Both the position numbers and the translations under genes were made by a program. From positions 1 through 64,000 of the forward strand of contig JAFRCS010000016.1 of the NCBI GenBank assembly GCA_017404265.1: a DNA stretch of 64,000 bases, written 5' to 3'. Source of the stretch: Mogibacterium sp. GTDB taxonomy: Bacteria > Bacillota > Clostridia > Peptostreptococcales > Anaerovoracaceae. Below are positions 16,078-25,373 of this stretch, piece by piece. The number at the start of each line of letters is the position of its first letter. Position 1 is the stretch's first letter. The notes under the pieces were generated by a model, which was given only the letters and a program-made list of their open reading frames with translations, was not told the DNA's origin and made no database searches.

Positions 16078-17961
16078 ATGAAAAGAGGAATTAGGGCTGC
16101 GGCGATACTGGTGATTTCGGCTGCTCTTCTCATAATGCTGGGAGCGTGCGGAAAAAGCGAGACCGCCAGGATCACGGGGCGGCTGCTGAACGCATCGGAA
16201 GGGAGCATCACCGTGAGCAGTGATGGCGGACCGGTCGAGATCGAAACAGGCAAGGAGACAGTCTACCGTCTCGGAGATTCCGACAAGCTCTGCATAGGCG
16301 ATACCATCGATGTTACTTACCACGAGAGCTTCGGAAAGAAGAGCGCTGATGAGGTGACCATTATTGAGCATATCCAGCAGGACCTCATCTTTGAAGGGAC
16401 AGTCGTACAGTACAGGGAAGACGGGATCGTTGTAGCGGGCAGAAGCCTGACCGTATCTTTTATACGCGATAACAAGACAGATGCCGCCGGAGACGTGAAC
16501 GTAGGTGACACGGTCGAGGTCGTGTACACAGGTGACATCAGTGAGTACCCTTACGCGAAAAAGGTCACTGTGACAGAGGAGAATAAAAAACCTGAGGTCA
16601 AGACTCTGAGCGGTATTGTGTCGGAGTTCACCGAGACTACCATTCTGATCGCCATCGATTCGGCAACGTCATACAGATTCACGATAGATAAGACGACGGC
16701 GGTCACCGGAGTCTCAAAATACGTGTTCATCGGTGACAGCGTCAATGTTTCGTACAGCGGAAAGCTGGATGAATCGCCTCTTGCCATAGAGATAAACATT
16801 GTCAAGGAGGCACAGGAGGACAGGAAGACTGTCAACGGTACGATCCGGAGCGTCGGGAAGGATTGTGTGACGCTGGATACCGGAAAGAAGTCATATGTCA
16901 TCCACACCAATGAGAAGACAAAGTACTCCGGCGATAAACCGGAAAAAGGCTGCAGATCCGAGATCACATACACCGGAAAACTCAGCAAGGGTGCCATGGC
17001 TACAAACATCTTCTGCGTGAAGGCGACACCGGAGCCGGTGATCACTTACAGGGTCACGTTCACTGATGGCAACGGCAAGGTCATCAACACGCAGGATGTC
17101 AAGAAAGGCGATGCCGCAAAGGCGCCGGCAAATCCTTCGCTGGATGGCTATACGTTCAAGGGCTGGGATCAGGACTTCAGCAAGATCACCAAGGATCTGA
17201 CGGTCAACGCGCTGTGGGAGCAGAACCCTGCTCCGGCACCGGAACCTACGCCGGAGCCGACACCTGAGCCGGAACCTGCGCCGGAGCCGACACCTGAGCC
17301 GGAACCGGAACCAACGCCTATACCTGAGGATGCGATCACTGCGGAAGGAATGATTACCAAGTGGGGCATCGACGGAACAAGCACTTTCAGCGTCCTGCTC
17401 GAGGACGGCGGAATGATAATCCTTGAAGCAGGTGATTTCACAGAAATCGCGAGCGGATACTTCCCGGCTGAGGAGGATACCGTCAAGGTCACCTATATGA
17501 AAGAGGACATGAAGGCGCTCAAGATAGAGCTGATCGAAAAGGGCGGAGGCGGTGAACCTGAGCCGGCGCCTGAACCTGAACCGGAGCCAACGCCTGAGCC
17601 TGAACCGGAGCCAACGCCTGAGCCTGAACCGGCACCTGAACCGGATCCTGTTCAGGAACCTGACGTGAAGATCGATGCTTTGGGAACGATAGTAGAGGGT
17701 GATGAAGAAAAACAGACATGTACCATACAGACAGATGATGGTGAAATGATCACACTCAACATAACCAAGGATACCAAGATCGCGAGCGGATACTTCCCGC
17801 AGAAGGGCGACGCGGTAAAGATCACATATACCAAGACGGCCATGCTGCTGAGAGACATCCAGCTCCTCAGCAGACCGGAGCCGGTACCTGAACCTGAACC
17901 GGCGCCGGAACCTGCGCCTGCGACAGAGCCTGAAGCGGCTTCAGAGGAAGGCGGCGAATAG
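16078..17961 (+). CDS. Lipoprotein with six OB-like (DUF5666-like) modules, an InlB-type repeat and Pro-Glu linkers
   Basis: 627 residues from ATG 16078, preceded by AAAAGGAG at 16064-16071. A lipobox LGAC ends the signal peptide (Cys about 24), so it should be a lipid-anchored surface protein. Four similar beta modules of about 65 residues follow (each of the form xGTVxxx...GDxVxVTYxGKL...), then an InlB-like repeat (YRVTFTDGNGKVINTQ ... GYTFKGWD). Two further modules share the phrase IASGYFP, and PEP/PAP-rich linkers separate the C-terminal parts. The modules resemble DUF5666. Role is unknown; a wall-spanning or adhesive function is a guess. Confidence 0.7.
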   Translation: MKRGIRAAAILVISAALLIMLGACGKSETARITGRLLNASEGSITVSSDGGPVEIETGKETVYRLGDSDKLCIGDTIDVTYHESFGKKSADEVTIIEHIQQDLIFEGTVVQYREDGIVVAGRSLTVSFIRDNKTDAAGDVNVGDTVEVVYTGDISEYPYAKKVTVTEENKKPEVKTLSGIVSEFTETTILIAIDSATSYRFTIDKTTAVTGVSKYVFIGDSVNVSYSGKLDESPLAIEINIVKEAQEDRKTVNGTIRSVGKDCVTLDTGKKSYVIHTNEKTKYSGDKPEKGCRSEITYTGKLSKGAMATNIFCVKATPEPVITYRVTFTDGNGKVINTQDVKKGDAAKAPANPSLDGYTFKGWDQDFSKITKDLTVNALWEQNPAPAPEPTPEPTPEPEPAPEPTPEPEPEPTPIPEDAITAEGMITKWGIDGTSTFSVLLEDGGMIILEAGDFTEIASGYFPAEEDTVKVTYMKEDMKALKIELIEKGGGGEPEPAPEPEPEPTPEPEPEPTPEPEPAPEPDPVQEPDVKIDALGTIVEGDEEKQTCTIQTDDGEMITLNITKDTKIASGYFPQKGDAVKITYTKTAMLLRDIQLLSRPEPVPEPEPAPEPAPATEPEAASEEGGE

Positions 17962-17971
17962 ATTTGCATTC

Positions 17972-18029
17972 TTGATATGCATATCTCTGAGGAGTAAAAT
18001 TATTATGTATGTGAAGGCAAACATAATAA
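17972..18029 (+). promoter_or_regulatory. Promoter and palindromes upstream of alr
   Basis: TTGATA (17972-17977), 17-base spacer, TAAAAT (17995-18000). The 12-bp perfect palindrome GATATGCATATC (17974-17985) overlaps the -35 region, and TTATTATG/CATAATAA (18000-18007 with 18022-18029) flanks the start point. These could be operators for a regulator of alanine racemase. Confidence 0.55.
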
Positions 18030-18075
18030 GCCCTGACAGAAACTTATATGGGACGTAAATATAAGGAGATGTGTT

Positions 18076-19245
18076 ATGTATAAGGAGACTTTAAGACAGG
18101 TTTGGGCCGAGATCGACATGTCGGCTTTTGACCACAACGTAAAGCAGATCAAGGCACAGATGAAGTGCCCTAAAATGATCGGCGTAATCAAGGCAAACGG
18201 CTACGGACACGGAGCCACGGAGTGCGCTAAGGTGCTCCAGTACAATGGAGTGGACAGCTTTGCTGTAGCTACTCTCGAAGAAGCCATCAACCTCCGTGAG
18301 GACGGTATCGAGGGCAACATCGTCATCCTCGGACTTACTCCAATCCAGTGCGTGGACACCGTCATCGAGTATGACCTGATCCCGGGAGTCATGCACTATG
18401 ACTATGTAAAGGCTCTGAGCGATGAGGTAATGGCTCAGGGAGCAGAGCCGGCAAGAGTTCTTTTCGGCCTGGATACGGGAATGGGCAGAGTAGGATTCAG
18501 AGTATTCACCGAGGAAGAGCGTGAATATGCGGTAGAACAGTACAAGAAGTTCTCTGAACTTCCGGGTATCAATATTGCCGGAGTCATCACACACTTCTCG
18601 ACAGCTGATGAAGAACAGAGAGAATACACGGGCATGCAGATCAAGAACTACAAGGCGTTCATTGACAAGCTGAACGCTGCCGGCTTCAAGCCTAAGATGA
18701 TATGCGCAAACTCCGCTTCCATTATGGTATATCCGGAGATCCACTTTGACGCCTGCCGTCCGGGAATCATCCTGTACGGACTCGCACCGAGCGGATACCT
18801 CAAAGGCAAGGTCCTCGATCTCAAGCCAGTCATGACTGTTAAGGCAGAGATCGTGAACCTCAAGACAGTACCTGCCGGCACATCGGTAAGCTACGGACGC
18901 AAGTTCACATCGAGCGAGAAGGAGACAAAGATCGCGACGATCGGTCTCGGATACGCTGACGGTTACAGCAGACTCAACAGCGGCAAGATCAGCGTGCTCT
19001 GCGGCGGCATCAAGTGTCCGGTAGTAGGAAACATCTGCATGGACCAGTGCATGGTGGACGTATCCGCGGTGCCTGATGTCAAGCTCGGAGATGAGATCGT
19101 GATCATGGGTAAACAGGGCAATGAGGAGATCAGCGCGGACGATCTGGCGGCGATCAATGGAACGATCAACTACGAGATCACATGCTGCTTCGACCTGAGG
19201 ATCCCTAAAGTATACGTGAACTATCCGGAAGGAATGTGCAAGTGA
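18076..19245 (+). CDS. alr: Alanine racemase
   Basis: 389 residues, full length. The PLP lysine is Lys39 in VIKANGYGHG, and the second catalytic base is the Tyr of SYGRKF near 273. GLDTGMGRVGF and GNICMDQCMVDVS are conserved. It interconverts L- and D-alanine for peptidoglycan synthesis in the cytoplasm. Start ATG 18076 has AAGGAG at 18062-18067. A PAP2 gene follows 16 bases later. Confidence 0.95.
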   Translation: MYKETLRQVWAEIDMSAFDHNVKQIKAQMKCPKMIGVIKANGYGHGATECAKVLQYNGVDSFAVATLEEAINLREDGIEGNIVILGLTPIQCVDTVIEYDLIPGVMHYDYVKALSDEVMAQGAEPARVLFGLDTGMGRVGFRVFTEEEREYAVEQYKKFSELPGINIAGVITHFSTADEEQREYTGMQIKNYKAFIDKLNAAGFKPKMICANSASIMVYPEIHFDACRPGIILYGLAPSGYLKGKVLDLKPVMTVKAEIVNLKTVPAGTSVSYGRKFTSSEKETKIATIGLGYADGYSRLNSGKISVLCGGIKCPVVGNICMDQCMVDVSAVPDVKLGDEIVIMGKQGNEEISADDLAAINGTINYEITCCFDLRIPKVYVNYPEGMCK

Positions 19246-19261
19246 TCCCGGAGATCTGCTG

Positions 19262-19942
19262 ATGGATTCTTTTACACAATTTGATGGAAATCTTTTGATC
19301 GGCATTCAGGACGCCCTGAATGCCGATTGGCTTACTCCGTTAATGAAGGTGATCACTTACTTCGGTGAGGGAGGGGTCTTCTGGATATGCGTATGCCTTC
19401 TGCTTTTGTTCTTCAGGAAGACACGCAGGCTGGGCATCATTTGTTCACTTGCGCTTCTGTTCAACTTTATATGCGTGAACCTGGTGATCAAACCGGTGAT
19501 CGACAGGGAACGCCCCTGGGTAGTTTTCGAAGCAGTGCATAACTTTATGGGAGACCCGGGAGACGCGTCATTCCCAAGCGGACATACGTCTAATGCTGTC
19601 GCTCCCGCATGGGCGATGTTCAAGGCGACAGTACCGGTGAGGCACAGAAACGAGGACGGATCCGGAGGTGCAAAGGACTATGACATGGTACCTTGCCTTG
19701 GATGGAAAGGCGTCGGTGCGGATCCATGCCTGTTCCACAGACTTGGTATCGCAGGCGTGATACTGGCGGTCCTTATCGGGATCTCAAGGCTTTATCTGGG
19801 AATGCATTATCTGTCAGATGTCATATGCGGATTCCTGATAGGGATCATTTGCGCGACTATCGTATATCTGGTCTTTGCCGCGATCGAAAGAAGACGCGGC
19901 TGTCTGGTAGGAAGCTTTGAATTTGAAAAGGAAGAGGAATAA
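19262..19942 (+). CDS. PAP2-family membrane phosphatase
   Basis: 226 residues with about six membrane helices. The three phosphatase motifs are present: KPVIDRERPW, FPSGHTS and SRLYLGMHYLSD. Likely substrates are undecaprenyl diphosphate or phosphatidate at the membrane. A longer than usual loop (about 120-150) separates motifs 2 and 3. Placement after alr fits a cell-wall role, by inference. Confidence 0.85.
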   Translation: MDSFTQFDGNLLIGIQDALNADWLTPLMKVITYFGEGGVFWICVCLLLLFFRKTRRLGIICSLALLFNFICVNLVIKPVIDRERPWVVFEAVHNFMGDPGDASFPSGHTSNAVAPAWAMFKATVPVRHRNEDGSGGAKDYDMVPCLGWKGVGADPCLFHRLGIAGVILAVLIGISRLYLGMHYLSDVICGFLIGIICATIVYLVFAAIERRRGCLVGSFEFEKEEE

Positions 19943-19959
19943 CATCTGCCTATTTGACA

Positions 19960-20685
19960 ATGAAGAAGATAACAGGCAACAAGTGGGACGGGCTTCTCGC
20001 TGATGAATGGCAAAAGCCGTATTATCAGGAGCTGCGCTCATTCCTTATTGATGAATATAAGTCAGAGACGGTGTATCCGCCTGCAACAGATATATATAAC
20101 GCTCTCAGGCTTACGGATTATGACGATGTCAAAGTAGTGATATTGGGGCAGGATCCGTATCACGAACCCGGGCAGGCGCACGGGCTCGCTTTCAGCGTGA
20201 AAGCGGGCGTGACTGAGCCGCCTTCGCTTGTCAACATTTTCAGAGAACTTGAGGATGACCTGGGGATAAGGTACCGCAGGCCTGCGGAAGGCGGCGTGCT
20301 GGATTCGTGGGCAAGACAGGGAGTGCTGCTTCTGAATACCGTGCTTACCGTGCGTGCGCATCAGGCGGGATCGCACAGAGGAAAAGGATGGGAGCAGTTT
20401 ACGGACAGGGTGATAGAACTTCTGGCTTCGCGCGAAACGCCAATGGTATTCATACTGTGGGGCGCAAGCGCGGGCGCCAAGAAGAACCTCATACTGGACG
20501 CCGCCCGCGCGTCCGCCGATGCGGCGGACGGCCGGTTCCCGGCCCTGCGCCACCTGATCATCACGGCGCCGCACCCAAGCCCTCTCTCGGCATACAGGGG
20601 CTTCTTTGGCGGCGCCTACTTCTCCCGCTGCAACTTCTTCCTTGAAGACAACGGGATAGGGCCTGTAGACTGGGAAATAAGCTGA
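19960..20685 (+). CDS. ung: Uracil-DNA glycosylase
   Basis: 241 residues from ATG 19960. Family-1 motifs are intact: VVILGQDPYHEPGQAHGLAF with catalytic Asp65, LLNTVLTV, and the DNA-intercalating HPSPLSAYRGFFG with His205. It removes uracil from DNA in base-excision repair. A TTG two codons upstream is possible but unnecessary. A strong terminator follows. Confidence 0.95.
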   Translation: MKKITGNKWDGLLADEWQKPYYQELRSFLIDEYKSETVYPPATDIYNALRLTDYDDVKVVILGQDPYHEPGQAHGLAFSVKAGVTEPPSLVNIFRELEDDLGIRYRRPAEGGVLDSWARQGVLLLNTVLTVRAHQAGSHRGKGWEQFTDRVIELLASRETPMVFILWGASAGAKKNLILDAARASADAADGRFPALRHLIITAPHPSPLSAYRGFFGGAYFSRCNFFLEDNGIGPVDWEIS

Positions 20686-20713
20686 CATAATGTACATTGT
20701 TGTACTAAAAGCC

Positions 20714-20740
20714 AAAGAACCCCCATATGGGGTTCTTTTT
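20714..20740 (+). terminator. Intrinsic terminator after ung
   Basis: A 10-bp stem AAAGAACCCC/GGGGTTCTTT (20714-20723 with 20729-20738) with a five-base loop and a T-run. Confidence 0.85.
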
Positions 20741-20742
20741 CG

Positions 20743-20772
20743 TTGCCAATCTTGTACAGATTTTGATACAAT
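20743..20772 (+). promoter_or_regulatory. Promoter of the HD-GYP gene
   Basis: TTGCCA (20743-20748), 18-base spacer, TACAAT (20767-20772) preceded by a TG extended -10 (TGATACAAT). It leaves a leader of about 60 bases before ATG 20841. Confidence 0.6.
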
Positions 20773-20840
20773 TAACTATCTGAAACATATCTGCCCGTAG
20801 TTCTGCCCGTTACAGCATCCAACACCAAAGGAGCAACCCC

Positions 20841-23381
20841 ATGTTATACGGAGTCGGACTAGTATACGCAGTCTTCACGTTCATTCTTGTATTCGTGGAC
20901 TGCTGGTTTGCTTTTAAATCATTTCGAAAGAACACACTTGAAGGACTGTACCTTGCAAAGTGCTCTTCCCTTGCGGCGCTCATCGCCCTGTCTTATCTGA
21001 TCAGCATCTTAGTAGAGAATTACCTGATCGTATCCATCATGTCCAGCATTTACTTTGTGTGTATCGACTGGCTTCTGATCATGATGATCAGATTCATCAC
21101 CGTATACACCACCCGCGCCAAAACAGTGGTCACCATCCCCGCAATGAAAGCCATCCAGGCTTACGCATGGTTCGAGACACTGGTCTTCGCGATCAACCCG
21201 TTCAAGGAGATAGCGATAGGATACATTCATAGAGATACTCCGCTCGCGTTCTACGATTACGCCATCAAGCCGCTTTATGCCATGCACCTGATCTTTACAT
21301 ATCTGATGGTTATCGCGGTTCTTGGCATACTGATCCGCAGGCTCATACTGACACCGAAAAACTACCGCATACAGTACTGGCTGTTTGTTATAGCCATAAT
21401 GATAATCGTAGTCATCAACGCGTTCTTCATCCTGCCGCTTCCGGGCCACCGCGCCAGCGCCATCTACCTCATAGACAGTTCAATCCCGGGATACAGCCTG
21501 GGCCTCCTGATAATGTACTGGAGCTGCTTCAAATACCGTGACAGTTACCTGAAGCAGAGCCTGTCAAAGATGGTGTTCGACAATCTCGATCAGGGCATCG
21601 CACTCTTCGATTACAACGGAAATCTTGTACTCAGAAATGACAGGCTGTCAGAGATGATCCCTGCCCTCAGAGGCATAAGTGAAATGAGGGTCGAGGAATT
21701 CGAGAAACTGACCGGCACGGAGAGCGGCGCCGCGACGGAAGTCGACAGCTATTCACAGCAGCTCTTCGCAGGAGTCGCAAACAGCGGCAATCCGCTGAGG
21801 GCTGATTTTATGCGCCTCAGGGACAACACGGGAAGGGAACTGGGAGACCTCTTTGTATATACCGATGCTTCAGAGGAGATAGACCTGTTGACCGGCTTCC
21901 ACAGCTGGGACCACTTCAGACAGTATGTGCGCGATAATCCGGAGACATTCAGACATCCGTGCGCTGTGGCGCAGTTCGATATCAACAGCATGGGCTCCAT
22001 CAACCGCAACCAGGGCAAGGATGCCGGTGACCAGCTCATAAGAGAATTCTCGGAGCTCATCAGAAAGTGCATGCCTGAGGAAACGTACTATGTACGCGGA
22101 TACGATGCCCGTCTCATAGCCATCTCCTACTATGCGACTGAAGACGAGATGCGCAGATACGGCGATCAAATCAAGGGTCTGTTCAGGGCAAAGATCCAGG
22201 CTGGCTACGCCGCGTCGGCCACCGAAGATACCGACATACTTGATCTGATAAACAAGTCGCTGCGCTCAATGCAGGTGAAAAAGCTTCTTGATGATGAATC
22301 GACTCACTCGCAAACGATCACATCCCTGGTACGCGCGCTTAAGGAAAGCGACAGCGATACCGAGGCTCACGTGAAGCGCACCCAGCGCACCGGACTCGAG
22401 CTGGGACGCAGGTTTGGCCTCTCAGACCTCGAGATGAGCCAGCTCTCACTCCTGTGTCTGCTTCATGACATAGGCAAGGTAGGCATACCTCTCGAGATCC
22501 TCAATAAGCCGGGCAGGCTGACACCGGAGGAGTGGGAGGTGCTTAAGTCCCATGCGGAAAAGGGTTACCAGATCGCGATCAGCTCGTGGGAGCTCAGAGA
22601 CATCGCGGACATGATCCTTTACCATCATGAGCGCTGGGACGGTAAGGGCTATCCTAAGGGGCTTGAGGGAGAAGACATACCGCTGCTCTCCAGGATAATC
22701 TCGGTCGTAGACAGTTATGACGCGATGATCAACAACAGGTCATACAGACGCGCGATAAGCACAGAAGAAGCCAAGGCAGAAATGAGGCGCTGCTCAGGAA
22801 CTCAGTTCGACCCTAATCTGACAGAAGAATTCCTGAAGATGCTTGATGAGGATCCGGATATGGCCATGGGTCTTATCAGCGATGAGCCTGACGTGCCTTT
22901 CGGCGACAATACCGTCATACAGACAGAGGGCGATTCACCTAACGGGAACAGGACATACAGCGCCGAGGAAAGCAGCCTCGCTGAAGCTGAACATGACATT
23001 AAAGGAAGAAGACCTTATGCAATTCTCTTCAGTAGGTATATAATGGATATCAACGATTGCATACTGAGTGTCGATGACGATTTTGAGACCATCACCGGAT
23101 ACACCAAGGAAGATATCAAGAACGGATGGCTCAGGCAGGCAGACCTCATACCGGAGGAGCATAAGGAAGAATACTTCCACAGCGTCAGCAAGCAGCTCGA
23201 AAAAGGTGACACTGTCTACATGGAGCACGAACTGCTCCGCAAGGACGGCAAACACATCTATGTGCTTTGCTACGCCAAGAGACATTATGACTCCGCGTCA
23301 AAGACCATGAGGACCGAAGTCATCATAACCGACAGCGCCACTACAAAGGCCTTTGGGAAAAGGGAAGGAGATTCAACTTGA
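20841..23381 (+). CDS. Membrane HD-GYP phosphodiesterase with degenerate GGDEF and C-terminal PAS
   Basis: 846 residues. Seven membrane helices (1-230, like histidine-kinase 7TM sensors); a short PAS-like segment (FDNLDQGIALFDYNGNLVLR); a GGDEF-like domain (about 345-470) in which the signature reads RGYDARL, so no cyclase activity is expected; an HD-GYP domain (about 490-660) with LLHDIGKVGIPLEILNKPG and HHERWDGKGYPKGLEG; and a PAS domain (about 725-835). The intact HD and GYP motifs predict cyclic-di-GMP hydrolysis. The final four bases overlap the GGDEF gene. Confidence 0.85.
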   Translation: MLYGVGLVYAVFTFILVFVDCWFAFKSFRKNTLEGLYLAKCSSLAALIALSYLISILVENYLIVSIMSSIYFVCIDWLLIMMIRFITVYTTRAKTVVTIPAMKAIQAYAWFETLVFAINPFKEIAIGYIHRDTPLAFYDYAIKPLYAMHLIFTYLMVIAVLGILIRRLILTPKNYRIQYWLFVIAIMIIVVINAFFILPLPGHRASAIYLIDSSIPGYSLGLLIMYWSCFKYRDSYLKQSLSKMVFDNLDQGIALFDYNGNLVLRNDRLSEMIPALRGISEMRVEEFEKLTGTESGAATEVDSYSQQLFAGVANSGNPLRADFMRLRDNTGRELGDLFVYTDASEEIDLLTGFHSWDHFRQYVRDNPETFRHPCAVAQFDINSMGSINRNQGKDAGDQLIREFSELIRKCMPEETYYVRGYDARLIAISYYATEDEMRRYGDQIKGLFRAKIQAGYAASATEDTDILDLINKSLRSMQVKKLLDDESTHSQTITSLVRALKESDSDTEAHVKRTQRTGLELGRRFGLSDLEMSQLSLLCLLHDIGKVGIPLEILNKPGRLTPEEWEVLKSHAEKGYQIAISSWELRDIADMILYHHERWDGKGYPKGLEGEDIPLLSRIISVVDSYDAMINNRSYRRAISTEEAKAEMRRCSGTQFDPNLTEEFLKMLDEDPDMAMGLISDEPDVPFGDNTVIQTEGDSPNGNRTYSAEESSLAEAEHDIKGRRPYAILFSRYIMDINDCILSVDDDFETITGYTKEDIKNGWLRQADLIPEEHKEEYFHSVSKQLEKGDTVYMEHELLRKDGKHIYVLCYAKRHYDSASKTMRTEVIITDSATTKAFGKREGDST

Positions 23382-24556
23382 ACCTGATACTGACATTGAG
23401 ATCGGAAATAGTATGTCTGGTCACATTGCTTCTTTTGCTCTGGTATTCATCCAGGCACGGATTTTACGACAACGCCAGAAAATACACCGTACTCAATCTG
23501 CTGGCTATAGGACACGTCATTTTCGATATCATCACAGTCATCACGGTAAACAACCAGGATAAGGTACCGCCTCTGGTCAACAGGATCTGCCATGAGATTT
23601 TTTACATGTTCGCGATCCTGTTTTGTTTTACGCTTGTGCAATTTATGCTCAATCTGACTTACGGTGTTGAGAAAGGGCGTAAGATCGCAAGGTATCTGGC
23701 TGTTATACCGGCCTTATACCTGATCACGATGTCATTCCTGCCTATCGAATACGTGCAGGGCAACGGCACATACTACAGCTTCGGTCCGTGCGTGTTTGCC
23801 GGCTATGCCTGCGCGATGATCCTGTTTTTCATCAGCATGATGCTCACCCTGCTGAATATCAGAAAGCTGTCGAGTCACGACCGTTTTGCCCTGATCCCTG
23901 CGCAGGTCATCATGATGATCGCTCTGCTGGTACAGATCGTTATACCGGAGCTTCTGTTTACCGGCGCCGATGTCACGCTCATCACGGCTGCAGTTCTCAT
24001 AGGCATCATCGATCCGGTCGGCAAGTTCAAGCATAAGGCTTACTTTGACCAGATGACGGGTCTGCGCAATCACAACTGTTACGATGACGACATTGAGACC
24101 TTCCGTAAGGAGCTGGGCAGGGATGCGACGGGGCGCAATCTCATTTATGTCGCCTGCGACATAAACGGCCTGAAGCAGATCAATGACGAGTTCGGTCACG
24201 CGGCAGGAGACGATTACATCCGCCACGCGTCGCACTCACTCAGAGAGTCGCTTACCGGAGCGTATTCAATATACAGGACGGGCGGAGATGAGTTCTGCGC
24301 CATCTACATAGATACTCCGACCGAACAGGTAAAGGCTGAGATAGCCAAGCTGCGCAGGGTATTCGGAAACAGCAAGGCGGACGCGGGCATCAGAAACGTA
24401 GCAGACAGGCCATTCAGCATATCGATCGGATATGTGGCAGCTCTGCGCGGAGAGGACATTTCGGAAACGGCTGTACGTGCCGACACCATGATGATGGAAG
24501 AGAAGCGCAAGTATTATCAGATCAACGGCATAGACCGGAGGCGCGTTTCCCGCTAA
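23378..24556 (+). CDS. Membrane diguanylate cyclase (GGDEF)
   Basis: 392 residues from TTG 23378, preceded by AAGGAG at 23366-23371 and overlapping the upstream stop. Seven helices (1-215) precede a GGDEF domain with FDQMTGLRNH, CDINGLKQINDEFGHAAGD and an intact GGDEF near residue 302. It should synthesise cyclic-di-GMP. Coupling to an HD-GYP phosphodiesterase pairs opposing activities in one operon. Confidence 0.85.
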   Translation: MNLILTLRSEIVCLVTLLLLLWYSSRHGFYDNARKYTVLNLLAIGHVIFDIITVITVNNQDKVPPLVNRICHEIFYMFAILFCFTLVQFMLNLTYGVEKGRKIARYLAVIPALYLITMSFLPIEYVQGNGTYYSFGPCVFAGYACAMILFFISMMLTLLNIRKLSSHDRFALIPAQVIMMIALLVQIVIPELLFTGADVTLITAAVLIGIIDPVGKFKHKAYFDQMTGLRNHNCYDDDIETFRKELGRDATGRNLIYVACDINGLKQINDEFGHAAGDDYIRHASHSLRESLTGAYSIYRTGGDEFCAIYIDTPTEQVKAEIAKLRRVFGNSKADAGIRNVADRPFSISIGYVAALRGEDISETAVRADTMMMEEKRKYYQINGIDRRRVSR

Positions 24557-24568
24557 ACCTCCGTAAAC

Positions 24569-24597
24569 TTGATTAAACGCCGCATATTTGCTAATAT
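24569..24597 (+). promoter_or_regulatory. Promoter upstream of the 231-residue membrane protein
   Basis: TTGATT (24569-24574), 17-base spacer, TAATAT (24592-24597). The CGCATA/TATGCG half-sites around the -10 could act as an operator. Confidence 0.6.
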
Positions 24598-24659
24598 ATG
24601 CGAGTATGCGGACAGGATCCGCAAAGATAAAAGCAATAACGAAAAGAGGAAATAAGAGA

Positions 24660-25355
24660 ATGAAAAAAGATGGTAAGAAATACAGAAGATCTGTTGTCTC
24701 TGTAGCATGCTATGTGATAGCGATACTGATGTTCGGCTACGTATGCTACCAGATCGGAACTACAGTACAGACAATAAATGAATACTATGCACAATACGGC
24801 ATGAGCGCTCAGCCGCTCGAGTATGTGACATACACACTTCAGTCGGCGCTTCAGCCTATCGTATACACGATAGTTATATTCATGCTCGGCTACATCCTTG
24901 ACGCGGTCAGGAGAAATAACAAGGCATATTACCTAACCGATGAGGAAGTTCTGGAGGCGAAAGAGGAAAAGAAACAGGCCAGAGAGGCTAAGAAATACGC
25001 TAAGGGCGAAGCCGCTGCATTAAAGGCCGGCAACGTGACTGCTGCGGAAGATTCTGTTGAGGCGGATTTCGCAAAGAGCCTCAATGAGGAGCTCAAGGCT
25101 GACGAGAAAAAGGCAGAAGCCAAGTCTGAAAACAGAAAGCCTCGCAACAACAACAGATCCGGCCAGAACAGACAGGGCGCGGGCAAGAGCAGCAACGGCG
25201 GACAGCGCAAGAGCAGCAACAGCAGCAGCAAGAGCGGCAACGGCGGACAGCGTAAGAGCAGCAAGAAGCCTGCTGATAAGCCAAAGCTCGAAGACGCCGC
25301 GAAGGCAAAGGCCGACGATGGGTTTGAAGTCACGTTAACTGACAAGGAAAACTAA
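24660..25355 (+). CDS. Two-helix membrane protein with low-complexity Ser/Gly/Asn/Lys tail
   Basis: 231 residues from ATG 24660. Two membrane helices (about 10-35 and 60-85) are followed by a Lys/Ala/Glu-rich helix. A disordered region (about 155-205) then contains the repeated phrase GNGGQRKSS, rich in Ser, Asn, Gly and Lys. I do not recognise the family. The basic disordered tail could contact nucleic acid or wall polymers, but nothing shows this. Confidence 0.65.
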   Translation: MKKDGKKYRRSVVSVACYVIAILMFGYVCYQIGTTVQTINEYYAQYGMSAQPLEYVTYTLQSALQPIVYTIVIFMLGYILDAVRRNNKAYYLTDEEVLEAKEEKKQAREAKKYAKGEAAALKAGNVTAAEDSVEADFAKSLNEELKADEKKAEAKSENRKPRNNNRSGQNRQGAGKSSNGGQRKSSNSSSKSGNGGQRKSSKKPADKPKLEDAAKAKADDGFEVTLTDKEN

Positions 25356-25373
25356 ATACAAAAATGGCGGGTT

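Noticed and set aside
17230..17640. Short repeats of GAACCTGAGCCGG type as a candidate CRISPR or VNTR array
   Set aside because: They encode the Pro-Glu linkers of a lipoprotein; low-complexity coding sequence explains them.
18091..19305. 404-codon minus-strand open frame opposite alr
   Set aside because: Shadow of the alanine racemase gene, whose catalytic motifs are intact.
25141..25270. Ser/Asn/Gly repeats as a possible mobile or satellite repeat
   Set aside because: In-frame low-complexity tail of a membrane protein with ordinary flanking sequence.
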